Notes: a model not told the origin generated them from the letters alone. Counted from the first letter of the stretch, positions 10,007 through 19,586 are shown. The stretch is DNA of 29,525 nucleotides from Cladosporium sp. IMV 00045 (GCA_001931905.2 MSJI02000476.1:1-29525), one strand, 5' to 3'. Made by a program: numbers and translations.

Positions 10007-11164
10007 TCACCTCCCACGAACAGCCGTCCCAACAGCACCGCTATCAAACAACTCTACCAACCCAGCACCCACACACTCCGCCAAAACACACTCAAAGCGC
10101 ATCCCATAAAACTCCCTCCACCTCTTAGTCTTCCCCGGCAAAACCCCACCCCACTCGCCTCTCTCCCTCTTCAACCGATTGACCGCATCGTTGGGTGTGT
10201 TTCCCTCCCACTTCTCGCGCAGAATCCCCATCGTCGCCTCCCGATGCCGCGGTGAGATGCCCTTCAAAAGCAGCAGCAAATGCTGACGTGCAGCAACAAG
10301 AAGTTTCAAGTAAATCCCCGTCCCTGGTAGAGCGAATGTCATCTCCCGCTCCTTGCCGCGCACTAGATCTGAAGGCCGGTTCTCCCGCGTCGCAAGCGTG
10401 CTCCCGCTGCCTCCACTGTCGTGCACGGCGCCTGCGCCTCCTATGGCTGCCAGAGTGCCTGTGGCGGCTCGTGAGCCCGCGGAAGAGAGAGAGGATAGTG
10501 AGTTGGAAGACCCAGGTGGGAGGAAGAGGTCGCCTAGCGAAGCCGAGAGGGCGGTGGGGGAAGTGAGGAAGCCGGCGTTAACAAGGTCGCGTTCTTCGGC
10601 GGAGGAGAGGGTTGAGGTGGGAGTTGTAAGTGATGTGCGGTGGGTTTGCAGGAGGGCGATGTATTTCTCTTTCAAACTTTCGTCCAGACTTTCTTCTTCT
10701 CTTATGCGCTGTATCCAGTCTTTTACCAACACCACGCCTTCACCCACAGCTGCGCCGCCTCTCCCTCGTCCTGGCACGGTGAGCTTCCTCACTTTGCCTT
10801 CAGCGATCAATCTCGCCAGCTCCCGCTCAGTAGCCGTGCTACTCCTGCTAACAGCGTGTAAATGCGCCAGCGTGACGATGGGAGGCAAGCCTTTCCTAAA
10901 GCGCAAGACCTCCGATATGCGCTCGCTGTTCATGCCCGCCGCCCGTTCGGGGATGTCGTCAAAAGCTCTGCTTTGGATATATCGCATGAGACTGAGCACA
11001 TCTTGCCGCACTCCACTACTTGCGAGAGTGGCTACCAGGCCTGTGTCGTCAAGTCTTTCTTCTTTGTCCGCTGCTGCGGTGTTGGATTTGGGTTTGCTGC
11101 GCTGGGTGTTGGCGAAGGGGGAGGAGGTTTTGCGCCGGATGAGGGGGTTTGTTGATTTGGGCAT
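10007..11164 (-). CDS. STK19: STK19-family protein (winged-helix, not a typical kinase)
   Basis: Single exon, 385 residues from the ATG at 11164, which has an excellent context (CCACCATGCC); an in-frame ATG eight codons upstream is less likely. The residues after about 45 match the fungal STK19 family: SLMRYIQSRAFDDIPERAAGMNSERISEVLRFRKGLPPIVTLAHL, then a small winged-helix-like part (LARLIAEGKVRKLTVPGRG). A second conserved half starts near LVNAGFLTS and ends with WREFYGMRFECVLAECVGAGLVELFDSGAVG. The two halves are separated by a Ser/Gly/Ala-rich linker. No kinase motifs (no HRD or DFG) are present despite the historical name. The human homologue is a DNA-binding winged-helix protein connected with transcription-coupled repair; that role here is inference. 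The gene diverges from the DGAT2-like gene. Confidence 0.8.
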   Translation of the reverse strand: MPKSTNPLIRRKTSSPFANTQRSKPKSNTAAADKEERLDDTGLVATLASSGVRQDVLSLMRYIQSRAFDDIPERAAGMNSERISEVLRFRKGLPPIVTLAHLHAVSRSSTATERELARLIAEGKVRKLTVPGRGRGGAAVGEGVVLVKDWIQRIREEESLDESLKEKYIALLQTHRTSLTTPTSTLSSAEERDLVNAGFLTSPTALSASLGDLFLPPGSSNSLSSLSSAGSRAATGTLAAIGGAGAVHDSGGSGSTLATRENRPSDLVRGKEREMTFALPGTGIYLKLLVAARQHLLLLLKGISPRHREATMGILREKWEGNTPNDAVNRLKRERGEWGGVLPGKTKRWREFYGMRFECVLAECVGAGLVELFDSGAVGTAVRGR

Positions 11165-11872
11165 GGTGGTATTTCTTGTGACAATCACTTGGAGTGAGGT
11201 CTGCTAGGCTTTCCTACCTTGCGAGACCGAGGAGTTCTAATAGCGTGGTTGTCTTGCGAGGCGGGATGAGAGAAGCATCCTGGATTTGGCGAGGATGAGG
11301 TGATCATCCAGGGACTGGCTGGAACTGTGCTGTCTCACATGAAGCGGCGACTTACATCCATATCGTCGTTATGCTTATTCATTTCGTTCAAGGAATTCGA
11401 TACGGTGCCAGAAGATTCGGCAAGAACGCATTGATATTCCTGAGAAGATTATCCCGGCAATTCGGTGCTCTGTCCCAGCCGTCTGGCCATCGATTTTCAC
11501 ATGATGAAACCCTCGATAAGAGAGGTATTGGCGCTAGAGGGTAGCTCTGCGAAGAATTGGCCAATCATAGAAGGCGTTAAGCCTCTTTAGCAGCTAGATC
11601 TTGCCGCTTTCGGATACCGAGAGATTTTGCTAGGCCCTTTCAACGCCTCCCCAGCCCCCAAAGGCGCGACGTCATCGCCTCATTCGCGCGTCAGCTATCC
11701 CAAGTCTTGAGGTCTGCCAGCCTGCACGCTGCTGATCAAGACCTATAGCTTTTAGCAGTATTGCATGTAGCACCAAGAGGGAGAAAGAGCTCCAGTAAGT
11801 ATCTGTTCACCCATCCGAGCACACCGTGACCTTCACCAGACTCTGTCTTTTCCCCACCGCCGTCTCAATGCC
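11165..11872. promoter_or_regulatory. Divergent promoter region STK19 / DGAT2-like
   Basis: This 708-bp spacer sits between two divergent start codons. It holds the palindrome ATTGGCCAAT (11556-11565, two abutting CCAAT boxes) and a CRE-like GACGTCAT (11668-11675). GTAAGT at 11795-11800 followed by CACCAG ending at 11839 could be a 45-nt leader intron of the DGAT2-like gene (weak). No coding frame with a domain is seen. Confidence 0.55.
11556..11565. promoter_or_regulatory. Back-to-back CCAAT boxes (ATTGGCCAAT)
   Basis: A perfect 10-bp palindrome carries one CCAAT on each strand, close to the midpoint of the divergent promoter (392 bp from the STK19-like start, 308 bp from the DGAT2-like start). 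CCAAT is the site of the fungal HAP/CBC complex; simultaneous use by both genes is inference. Confidence 0.5.
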
Positions 11873-11876
11873 ATGA
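11868..11876 (+). promoter_or_regulatory. Two-codon upstream ORF overlapping the DGAT2-like start
   Basis: The sequence ATGCCATGATT places a minimal uORF, ATG CCA TGA, whose stop overlaps the chosen ATG at 11873. Scanning ribosomes could either skip the first ATG, restart, or bypass to the in-frame ATG at 11990 (GGCCATGGCTGG, strong context). Confidence 0.5.
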
Positions 11877-14167
11877 TTAACATCTTGACGCCTCCTCAGA
11901 CGCCGACGAAATCGCCTCGCCTTCTCCTAGGCACTCCGCATCGCAAGAAAGTCGTCTCCATCAATCCGCCAGGGTACGTAAGCCCGGCCATGGCTGGCAA
12001 CACCGAGCCCGCGACCCCGACCGTGGGCGAGAAGAACGCCCAGTCGCCAAAGAGCTACGCCGACGTTGCCGAAGAAGCGCTTGAACGCGACACCGACGAC
12101 GTTTTCGACGAGGCCGCCATCAAAGAAACGCCACCACCGAGCAGTCTCCCGCGCAACCACAGTCAACCCAGACCATTGGGCGAGGTGTTCGAAGAAGATG
12201 AGATGGCGCTCCAGCCCGGAAGCCCGACCTTACGTCACGTAGCTGGCAGGCTCGAGAGGAACCAGAAGGCCAAGAACGGTGAGAATAGCGCTCCTGATTA
12301 TGCCCAGGTCGTGAAGGAAGCCGAGCCGACATCGCCGCACGTCGAGGAGCAGAACGGACCTGGATATGTCGGCGCGACCCAGAATGGTCAATCAGGAGCT
12401 TCCAATGCGGACGGTGCGCAGAATGGCCATAGTTATGCAGAGGCCGTCAAGGAAGCGGAGCCGACTTCTCCGCACGTTGATGAGCAGAACGGTACTGGAT
12501 ACGTTGACGCGACAAAGAGCTCTCAGTCAGCTGCGCCTGGTACTGCCGTTGCCAGTGGTGAAACATATGCCGATGCTGTGAAAGACGCTGAGCCGACTTC
12601 TCCGCATGTCGATGAGCAGAACGGTCCTGGTGCGAGGAGTGAAGTTGGTTTAAGCTCAAGCAAAAACAACGCGACTTCCTCCGGAAACGAAACGCCAACC
12701 AGCTTTACCGGAATGGGCAGGGACGACACTCCTCGCTCCCCTACTCCTAAGAAAACACATAAGAAAGTGTCGTCCAGATCTCTCAATGGCACCGCCAAAA
12801 AGCAAGCTGACGACGGCGTGATGCAGTACCAGCGCGAATGGAACCAAGGCGTCACTCCAGCCGCTCCTGCTAACAATGGAGTCGTCTTCGAGGAGAAGTA
12901 CAGGAGCAAGTCTGGACAAAACCTCGTTACCGCTGAGGCTGAAAGCAACCTCGAGAATACCAGTCTGCAGCAGCGCGAGAACAAGGACATCACTACCGAG
13001 CCGAATGCGACACGTAGACGCCAGAGAAAGAACAGTGAGCTCGTTTCAGGTCGCCGAGCTGGATCTGGGTGGTCCAATTCTGCTATAAGATGGGCCCCTA
13101 AGAACATTCCTCTACAGCGTCGACTCCAGACCACCATGGTCCTCGTGCACACTCTCTCCATTGCGGGCGGCCTGGCAATGTTCTTCCTCCTATGCTGCAT
13201 CCCGATCCTTTGGCCGATCCTACTGCCCTATCTCATCTACGTCCTCCTTTCCAGCGCTGCGACATCAGGCGAGCTGAGCCACCGATCAGAATTCCTAAGG
13301 AGCAGCCGCATCTGGTCACTCTTCGCATCCTACTTCCCGGCTCGCCTGCACCGCACCGTCCCCCTCGAGCCTACGCGCAAGTACATCTTCGGCTACCACC
13401 CTCACGGCATCATCTCCCACGGAGCCTTCGCCGCTTTCGCCACCGAAGCTTTAGGCTTCAAGCAGCTCTTCCCAGGCATCACCAACACCCTCCTCACCCT
13501 CGACGCCAACTTTCGCATCCCGCTCTACCGCGACTACGCCCTGCGCATGGGCCTCGCGTCCGTCTCCCGCGAGAGCTGCGAGAACATCCTCTCCAAAGGC
13601 GGCCGCAACGGCGAAGGCATGGGCCGCGCCATCACAATCGTCGTCGGCGGCGCACGCGAATCCCTTGACGCCAAACCGGGCTCCCTCAAGCTCGTCCTCA
13701 AGAAGCGCAAGGGTTTCGTCAAGCTCGCTATCCGCGAGGGTGCCGATTTGGTTCCTGTGCTGGCTTTCGGCGAGAACGACATCTACGACCAGTTCGACTC
13801 TAACAGCCATCCGTACGTGCACAAGGCGCAACTGCTGGTTAAGAAGTTCGCGGGTTTCACTGTGCCTCTGTTTCACGCGCGTGGTAAGTTCCACCAGCTC
13901 TCCCAACTCCATATCTCCTAGAAGGTTCACAGCTGACTAACACTCCCCTCAGGCGTCTTCAACTACGACGTCGGCCTCATGCCCTACCGCCGCCCGATCA
14001 ACATCGTCGTCGGCCAGCCCATCCCCATCATGCAGAGCAAGAAACCCGACCCCGCGTACGTCGAGGAGATCCACCAGCAGTACATGGACGAGCTGGTGCG
14101 CATTTGGGACGAGTGGAAGGAGACTTTCGCCAGGACGAGGTTGAGCGAGTTGGAGATTTTGGAGTGA
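11873..14167 (+). CDS. DGAT2: DGAT2-type diacylglycerol O-acyltransferase with long N-terminal extension
   Basis: Exons 11873-13883 and 13953-14167, with a 69-nt intron (GTAAGT, branch-like GCTGACTAAC, CAG), give 741 residues. The last ~335 residues are a complete DGAT2/MGAT-like acyltransferase of the ER and lipid-droplet surface, which esterifies diacylglycerol with acyl-CoA to triacylglycerol. A hydrophobic hairpin at 422-460 (IAGGLAMFFLLCCIPILWPILL) precedes YHPHG (508-512, catalytic His region). Then come VVGGARESLDAKPG, RKGFVKLAIREGADLVPVLAFGENDIYDQ and, after the splice, GVFNYDVGLMPYRRPINIVVGQPI. Residues 1 to about 400 are an unusual disordered, acidic and Ser/Pro-rich extension with three 44-45 residue repeats; usual DGAT2 proteins have ~350-500 residues. 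The true start could be the ATG at 11990, which would remove 39 residues but not the repeats. The enzyme class is secure; substrate preference is not shown. Confidence 0.9.
12296..12631 (+). repeat. Three 44-45 codon repeats in the DGAT2-like extension
   Basis: Protein units begin at residues 142, 187 and 231 with the pattern YA-x-x-VK-E/D-AEPTSPHV-D/E-EQNG-P/T-G, followed by a more variable spacer. At DNA level the starts are at 12296, 12431 and 12563 (135 and 132 bp apart). Synonymous differences are common (for example GAAGCCGAG, GAAGCGGAG, GACGCTGAG), so the protein pattern is better kept than the DNA. A possible degenerate earlier copy starts near residue 61 (KSYADVAEEA). Confidence 0.88.
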
Positions 14168-14947
14168 TGTGGTGAGATGAGGCGGTCTGATGTCTTTTCG
14201 GTGTTCGTTGGGTTGCGTGATGGGGTAGGGTTGGAGTTTTCATTGGGGTTCAGGGTGTTTATTCTGTTTCTTTTATTATTCTCTGGCTTTGGGTTTGTAC
14301 TGCTGGGTGAACGGGGATGGTATGGAGGCGGTAATTTCACACGACGTTTACTATGACAGGTTGGTTGGGAGGTCCGCGGCAGGTAACAACATCGGACATG
14401 GCAGGGTTCCAGTTCGGGCAAATAGGATTGGGTCTATGCGGAACCGCCTTGTCAATGGATGAATGAGTGGACGGACGGTCGGACGGGCGGTGGATTTTGT
14501 ACAGTACTTCATTTATTTGGTCTTGCGAGAGTGCGGAAGGGGGGTTTGAAAAGGGTGATGGCGATGACGGATGACATACCTGGCCTAGTAGCCTCACTGC
14601 CTACTTGACTTACTTGTCTATCACATAGTAACGGCTGATTGGAGAGGTATTCGTTTTGAGGCGTCCGAATTGCTCTGATTCGTGCTTTGTCTTGTTCTCT
14701 TGCGCAGCGATGTGAAAGTGGTACTCCTTCTGACAACGATGGTGGGCATGTGTTTGTGTGTAGGCCAACTTTCTCCAATTCTTATCTGTTGATTTATATG
14801 GCTGGGGTCCCAAGTCTTTCCGTTCTTCCAATCACAAGATCCTCTGGCGTTATATAAGAGCCTATATCCCAATCCTCTCAGTCCAAACTTCTTGTAGTCC
14901 AAGAATCCAACACAAGAGGAAACCAACATTAAACAATCCCATACACA
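14168..14947. other. Convergent intergenic region (DGAT2-like / ATP-grasp)
   Basis: This 780-bp spacer lies between two converging 3' ends. Open frames on the minus strand (14337-14929) have no domain. A TATATAAGAG at 14851-14860 is present, but no gene follows it on the + strand, so it is probably just AT-rich 3' flank. No RNA gene is seen. Confidence 0.55.
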
Positions 14948-16522
14948 CTAACACATAAACATCTTCGTCGTACTAACATTCAACCGACTCCACTTTCTCC
15001 CCTGCACGAGCGCCAGCGCAAACTGCACCGGCCAGTAAACGTGATACAGCCACCAGGCAGGCCAAGGGTCCCAGACTTCGAATGTCCCATCTTTCCAGAA
15101 GAGGAGGTGGTCGAGGAAAGTCGAAATTCCGCTCGAGACGTCCGAGAGGCTCGCATTTGCGGAGCTCGTGAGGAGAGATATGATGGGCAGCAGGACGAGC
15201 TCGACAAGGTCGTGTCCGATCCAGTAGTATTTCTTCGTCGGGGAGTGGGGAAAGATGGGCTGCGCGGCTAGGCCGTTTGTCAGGCCGTTTTTGCGCTGAG
15301 ATTCTTCGGCGTGGGCGTGGTGGTGGGACGAGGATTTGAGCAGAGACATGTACGCGCCGGCCATTTCGGGGGTTTCGTTGAAGAGCGCCACGGCCGTGTG
15401 TGCGCGCGGGTTGCATTCGATCGGGTAGAGGCGGACGTTGCGCGTGGGATCTTTGAGGCCGGCGTCCGCCTCGCTCATCTCAACCAGGAAGTCGAAGCTC
15501 AGGTGGCCGGTGAAGGACTCGCCGCCTGCGGCCGCGTATTCCTGCGTGAAGCGGAGCATACTCTGGGAGAGACCTGAGGTAGCGGGCAGGGCTTCGTAGT
15601 GCATGAGGAGTTCGGCGGAGGGACAGGCGACAAAGACTTTGACTTCGCCGCGGATCACGACGGCGTGCGTGCAGTACTCCGGGCCCTTGATGTACTGCTG
15701 CAGGATCCAGGGACGGTCTTCGGAGATGGGCAGGCGGGAGATGTGGGCTTTGGTCGCGGCGGGTGTTTCTAGTGGAAGGAGGGTCATGTCTGCGCGGACG
15801 GAGTCGTCCGTGCCAATGTACTTCATGATGTACTTCATGCCTGCGCGCTTGCCCTTTTCGGCGGCGGCTTCGTCGAGCATTTTGAGAGCTGCAGCTTTCG
15901 AGGTGATGGTGTGGGTGTCTGGCGTGGGCAGGCCGATGCTCTTGGTGTACTCGATGAAGGAGTGCTTCTCGTGTAGCTTCTTCGTGTTGGCAACGTCGAA
16001 CTGGACAGCATTGCACTTGGTAACCAGCTCGACCATCTCTTTCGCCTCGCCGTCCTCAATCGCAGACGCAACGCCCGAGCATGAAACCCAAATGTCCACA
16101 TTCTCCGCCCGGATGATATCCAAGAGACTTTGGGTGTATTTGGCACTTCCCTCCGCACCTGGCTTCTCAAGGCGGTGGAAAGACTTGAGAGCTTTGGAAG
16201 TCCGTCCGCAGGAGACTGGTAGCAGCAGTGGTTCGAAGTCGGCTCCAATAACAGTATGTCCTGCTGCGAAGAAGTTCCTGGCAAGTGCGAGGCCTTTTGT
16301 CATTCCCACGCCTGTTACGAGGATTGTCTTGGTCTCATGGATGGGCGTCCTGGGAGAGCGAACATTCCGACGGTACTTCTCGGCCCACGAGCTCCTGACG
16401 AATCCAAGCACGATGCATGTTCCCAGGATGAATGTGTCAAGCGGGAGAAAGGCGAAGTTGAGCAGCAGAAGTGCCGCATTCTGGGCGAAATGTGCCAGGA
16501 GGGAAGAAGAAGCGTCCAGCAT
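14948..16522 (-). CDS. ATP-grasp amino acid ligase of a mycosporine cluster, with membrane segments
   Basis: Single exon, 524 residues from ATG 16522 (context CATCATGC); the frame is open upstream to 16609 but without another ATG. A hydrophobic N-terminal segment at about 8-43 (LLLLNFAFLPLDTFILGTCIVLGF) precedes ILVTGVGMTKGLALARNFFAAGHTVIGADFE, the preATP-grasp Rossmann-like fold. The ATP-grasp core follows: MKYIMKYIGTDDS, WILQQYIKGPEYCTHAVVIRGEV, LSFDFLVE, and the metal-binding strand LYPIECNPRAHTAV at about 366-378. Two more hydrophobic stretches lie near 434-454 and 489-505. Standing next to an O-methyltransferase and a sugar-phosphate cyclase, it fits the ligase that joins an amino acid to 4-deoxygadusol (the job of MysC in cyanobacteria). 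Fungal mycosporines usually carry serinol, glutamine or glutaminol; which amino acid is used cannot be read from sequence. Confidence 0.85.
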   Translation of the reverse strand: MLDASSSLLAHFAQNAALLLLNFAFLPLDTFILGTCIVLGFVRSSWAEKYRRNVRSPRTPIHETKTILVTGVGMTKGLALARNFFAAGHTVIGADFEPLLLPVSCGRTSKALKSFHRLEKPGAEGSAKYTQSLLDIIRAENVDIWVSCSGVASAIEDGEAKEMVELVTKCNAVQFDVANTKKLHEKHSFIEYTKSIGLPTPDTHTITSKAAALKMLDEAAAEKGKRAGMKYIMKYIGTDDSVRADMTLLPLETPAATKAHISRLPISEDRPWILQQYIKGPEYCTHAVVIRGEVKVFVACPSAELLMHYEALPATSGLSQSMLRFTQEYAAAGGESFTGHLSFDFLVEMSEADAGLKDPTRNVRLYPIECNPRAHTAVALFNETPEMAGAYMSLLKSSSHHHAHAEESQRKNGLTNGLAAQPIFPHSPTKKYYWIGHDLVELVLLPIISLLTSSANASLSDVSSGISTFLDHLLFWKDGTFEVWDPWPAWWLYHVYWPVQFALALVQGRKWSRLNVSTTKMFMC

Positions 16523-17124
16523 GATGGCCGGAGAAGCGAGCGCTGTGACCTTCGACAAACGCGCTGCAAGGTGTGAGGTTCCTTTCAAGAAGAGACACCG
16601 GGAACACAAAGATTCGGTGAGAGCGAAATGGGGTGGTACTGGCTCATCACATGCCGACCGTGTCGGTTGAGAGGTCAGTGTTGTTACGTCATATTCTAGG
16701 AAGCACTGATTCGCTGGCGCTGTGGACTGTGCTGCGCCGCGGCATGGATGGGGTGCGGATGATAAGTATTATTTTATGGCATGTTGGTGAGAAGCACATG
16801 GACATTGCGCGCGTGACGGGAAGATGTGACTTAGCGAGCACCAGCTGAGGTTGCTGATTGCTGAATTCGGCCGTTCTTCAGCCTTGAGAATCGACTCTCT
16901 TGACCAAACACATTACAACTTTCAATGACAATTCGATTCCAGCAGGCGAGGCATCGCCTTCGTGTGTTTTCTTCTATATTTCTTCGTTCAAGTAATGTCT
17001 TGAATATATCCAAGTCCTAGTCGTCTCCCCTCACTCCAATGTCTGCCAGCTCTGACCCCCTGCACCTGGCCCATTCATACCATCCCATCTCTTTTGCGAG
17101 GGCAAGTTGTGTAAAATCACAAGT
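16523..17124. promoter_or_regulatory. Spacer holding the ATP-grasp gene promoter
   Basis: This 602-bp spacer lies between the O-methyltransferase stop and the ATP-grasp start, both on the minus strand. It should hold the methyltransferase 3' UTR and the ligase promoter. No coding frame with a domain and no repeat were recognised, and the length argues for separate transcripts rather than a shared one. Confidence 0.5.
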
Positions 17125-18091
17125 CTATGATTCCTCTCCGACGCAACGAGTGATTTCGACACCGTCCTATCCCAAGGGTCAGCTCAATCCGGTAGCAACA
17201 TGTGAAACGCATGACTTACCGGCACGCCCGTCGGCTCAAAGCTGTTGACCAACTCGCTCTTGTAAATCAGGTTGGGATTACCCTGGGACAGATGCAGCTG
17301 CTCCTGTCCCTGTCTCTTCGCGTACTGGCCGGCAGTCTTATCCGCAAACCGTGAGTCCGGACCTGCGTCTGCGTCCGCCTTCTTGATCGCCTCGCGCTTC
17401 TCCTCAACACTGCTTCTAACGTACTCCAAATAAGGCGGATTGCCAGGCTTGATCACATTGTCGGCCGCCAGAACACTACCCGGCGTGACAAGCTTCAGCT
17501 CCTCGCAGAGCTTCAAGTCGGTCTTGTACGCAGGCTTGTAGTGGTCAAGGAACATAAGGTCGATGTGCTTCAGCGCGCCAGAATCGTGCAGACGCTTAAT
17601 AGAAGCATCGCTGGAGCCGATCTCAACCTTGACAATGTCGCTGAGTCCTGCAAGAGAAACGAGTGCTTGAATCACCGCACCGAATACGGGATCACGCTCG
17701 AAGCTCCAGAATCTCTTGCCACCAGCCTTGCGGACTGCATCTCCAAACAGGATACAAGAGTAGCCGACGTACCCACCGAGTTCAACCTACCTTCACCATC
17801 AGCCATACAGCACGGCTGCTAAATGTTTCAAGAGCGGCTAACCATTGTTTGAGGCTTCACCTCTGCAATCAAGTTGCACACGATCTTTCCTTTGTCTTCG
17901 CCGACATTCATGAGGTACTTTTGTGTGCGACCATACTCATCGACAGCCGCAAGGACCTTTCCTGGCGAGCCGCGAATCTCATCAATGTTCGGCTTGTCGT
18001 AGATGAATCGCAGGAGCTCGGTTTCGCGGCCATCGTCGAAGAAGACATCCTCTTGCTCGGCGTAAGCTTTGCTCTGGTCGAATTGCGACAT
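17125..18091 (-). CDS. COMT-like O-methyltransferase of the mycosporine cluster
   Basis: Three exons, 18091-17843, 17786-17220 and 17166-17125, with introns of 56 and 53 nt, both in phase 0, give 285 residues. The second intron is canonical (GTAAGT, CTGAC branch, TAG); the first has the weak donor GTTAGC. The fold is that of catechol O-methyltransferase: an SAM-binding strand VELGGYVGYS right after the first splice (residues 84-93), the acidic SFERD (Glu113), then DHYK (Asp164-His165-x-Lys167) and ADN (Asp192-Asn193). These are the Mg ligands and catalytic Lys expected of COMT. In this context the substrate is predicted to be demethyl-4-deoxygadusol, methylated to 4-deoxygadusol, the step done by MysB in cyanobacteria. 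A general catechol methyltransferase is the alternative if the cluster assignment is wrong. It shares a divergent promoter with the cyclase. Confidence 0.86.
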
Positions 18092-19586
18092 GGTGTGATC
18101 TTTGAACTGGTTTGCTTAATAGAAAGAAGATGGGCAAGACCGAATGAATTGAGTGTATGGAATGGTTACAGGAAAACACAACACCAATCCTCAGCAGCTG
18201 CCAAACATTTTGCACACGATCGGCATATGACAATCGCTGCATCACCCAGAGCTACGTACCGCAAACTCGCCGATAGCTGCCAAACAGCAGAATCGGAGCG
18301 CCGCCCTGCTCCTCGACTCGCAGCGGGGCAAGGCGGGGCACGAGATGGCGAGACGAATAGGCCAGACACGCATATGCGCGTTTTACCTCCGCCGCCGGAG
18401 GAAACTCCACTGCGGCTCAGGCTAGTCTCGCTGACGACACGGGCGAGAGCTTTTGATGTTCGCCATTCTTCATCATGGAATCGTCATTACTTCTCACATT
18501 CGGCTTGGTGTGAATATCAGAGGGAGTCTATTGCAGGGCATCCAACTAGGGCTTGGGAGAAATTAATGTCGTGGAACCCTCCGAATGACCCCTCGACGCT
18601 CCTCCCTCCTGTTGCCTAGCATGCCCAGCCACTTAGACAGGCGCCATTCATCCGCCTGAACCCTGGACTCGTAACGATGGCCATTCTTGGAGAATTGTTC
18701 TCTTCACGCAGAGTCTGGCTTCAATATGGCCTAACATTAGGCCAATTGTTGTGCGAGGGCGCCGCTAACGATACAATACATCATGACTTGGAACTTTACC
18801 AGGTTCAGGACAGCGCGAAACCCCACACTGGTTTGAACAGCGGGTCCAGGACCCATTCACGCTCATCGACCACAACGGTTGCCCGGTCCTCAATGCAAGA
18901 TCTCTCGCTAGTGCGATCTGAAAGCGGCCCTACGTGGGGGTCATATCGTGAAGGACAGACCTCCGGTTGGCTTGTCCTGACGAATCGCTGCGATGATTTG
19001 CACAAATCTGAGTTAGGATTCAAGATTGCCTTTGCATGGCAATGTCAAACGTGCCAATCCTTCCTACTCAAGGAGGTGACGACGCCCTCTCACCATCACC
19101 ATGTGTGCGTCTCGACGAATCACTTCGCACGCTACTTCTGCGGACGAGCTGCAAGGATTTCATCACCACGCTGTCAGCCGTGCAGGAAACACTAGGGACT
19201 CGTTTTTCTTTGAGTTCTGTGGAACGCCTAGACGATGATCTAAGGCCACGACTACGTCGACTACGTCCCTTATTGAAGCAAAAGCTCCCACCGCAGACCA
19301 CGCCCCAATCCCTATTCGTGGCATTGGTGGGGTCAAGGTCGATGCGCTCACTCGAACTAAGCCATGGATGTCTTCCATCATCTATTACCTTTCCCATGGA
19401 GATGATGGCCAATCGGCAAATCTGAAGCACCATCCAAGCCAGGTACATGAAATAGCTCTTCCTCCTGTGTCCCTCTGCAACTTTTTATCCGTTCAAGCTC
19501 CCACCTCTCCTTCAACACAGTCACCCTTTCGTCTCTTAGACATCTTTCAACACTATACACATTAATCCTTTCTCAACTCGCCCATC
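18092..19586. promoter_or_regulatory. Divergent promoter of O-methyltransferase and cyclase
   Basis: This 1.5-kb spacer separates the two head-to-head pathway genes. It contains CCAAT boxes at 18184, 18742, 19054, 19305 and 19409, a tandem pair of CreA-like GCGGGG sites at 18323-18338, and a stress-element-like CCCCT at 18589-18593. The last ~120 bases before the cyclase ATG are pyrimidine-rich (TCTCCTTC, CCCTTTCGTCTC), typical of fungal leaders. Open frames at 18677-19425 on both strands have no recognisable domain, so I do not call a gene. All binding roles are inferred from short motifs. Confidence 0.55.
18323..18340 (+). promoter_or_regulatory. Tandem CreA-like sites
   Basis: The sequence GCGGGGCAAGGCGGGGCA holds two GCGGGG sites (consensus SYGGRG) exactly 10 bp apart. 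Paired, closely spaced sites are what CreA carbon repression usually needs. They lie 232 bp upstream of the methyltransferase start; function is inference. Confidence 0.4.

Noticed and set aside
14851..14860. TATATAAGAG as a core promoter
   Set aside because: No + strand gene follows it; it lies in the 3' flank of two converging genes.
15603..16670. 355-codon + strand frame antisense to the ATP-grasp gene
   Set aside because: The ATP-grasp protein on the other strand has complete family motifs; this frame has none.
17663..18619. 318-codon + strand frame over the O-methyltransferase first exon
   Set aside because: It is antisense to the methyltransferase, crosses its intron and promoter, and shows no domain.
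18677..19425. Possible gene between the methyltransferase and the cyclase
   Set aside because: Frames of similar length occur on both strands, none with a recognisable domain or consistent splice sites, so this is treated as promoter.
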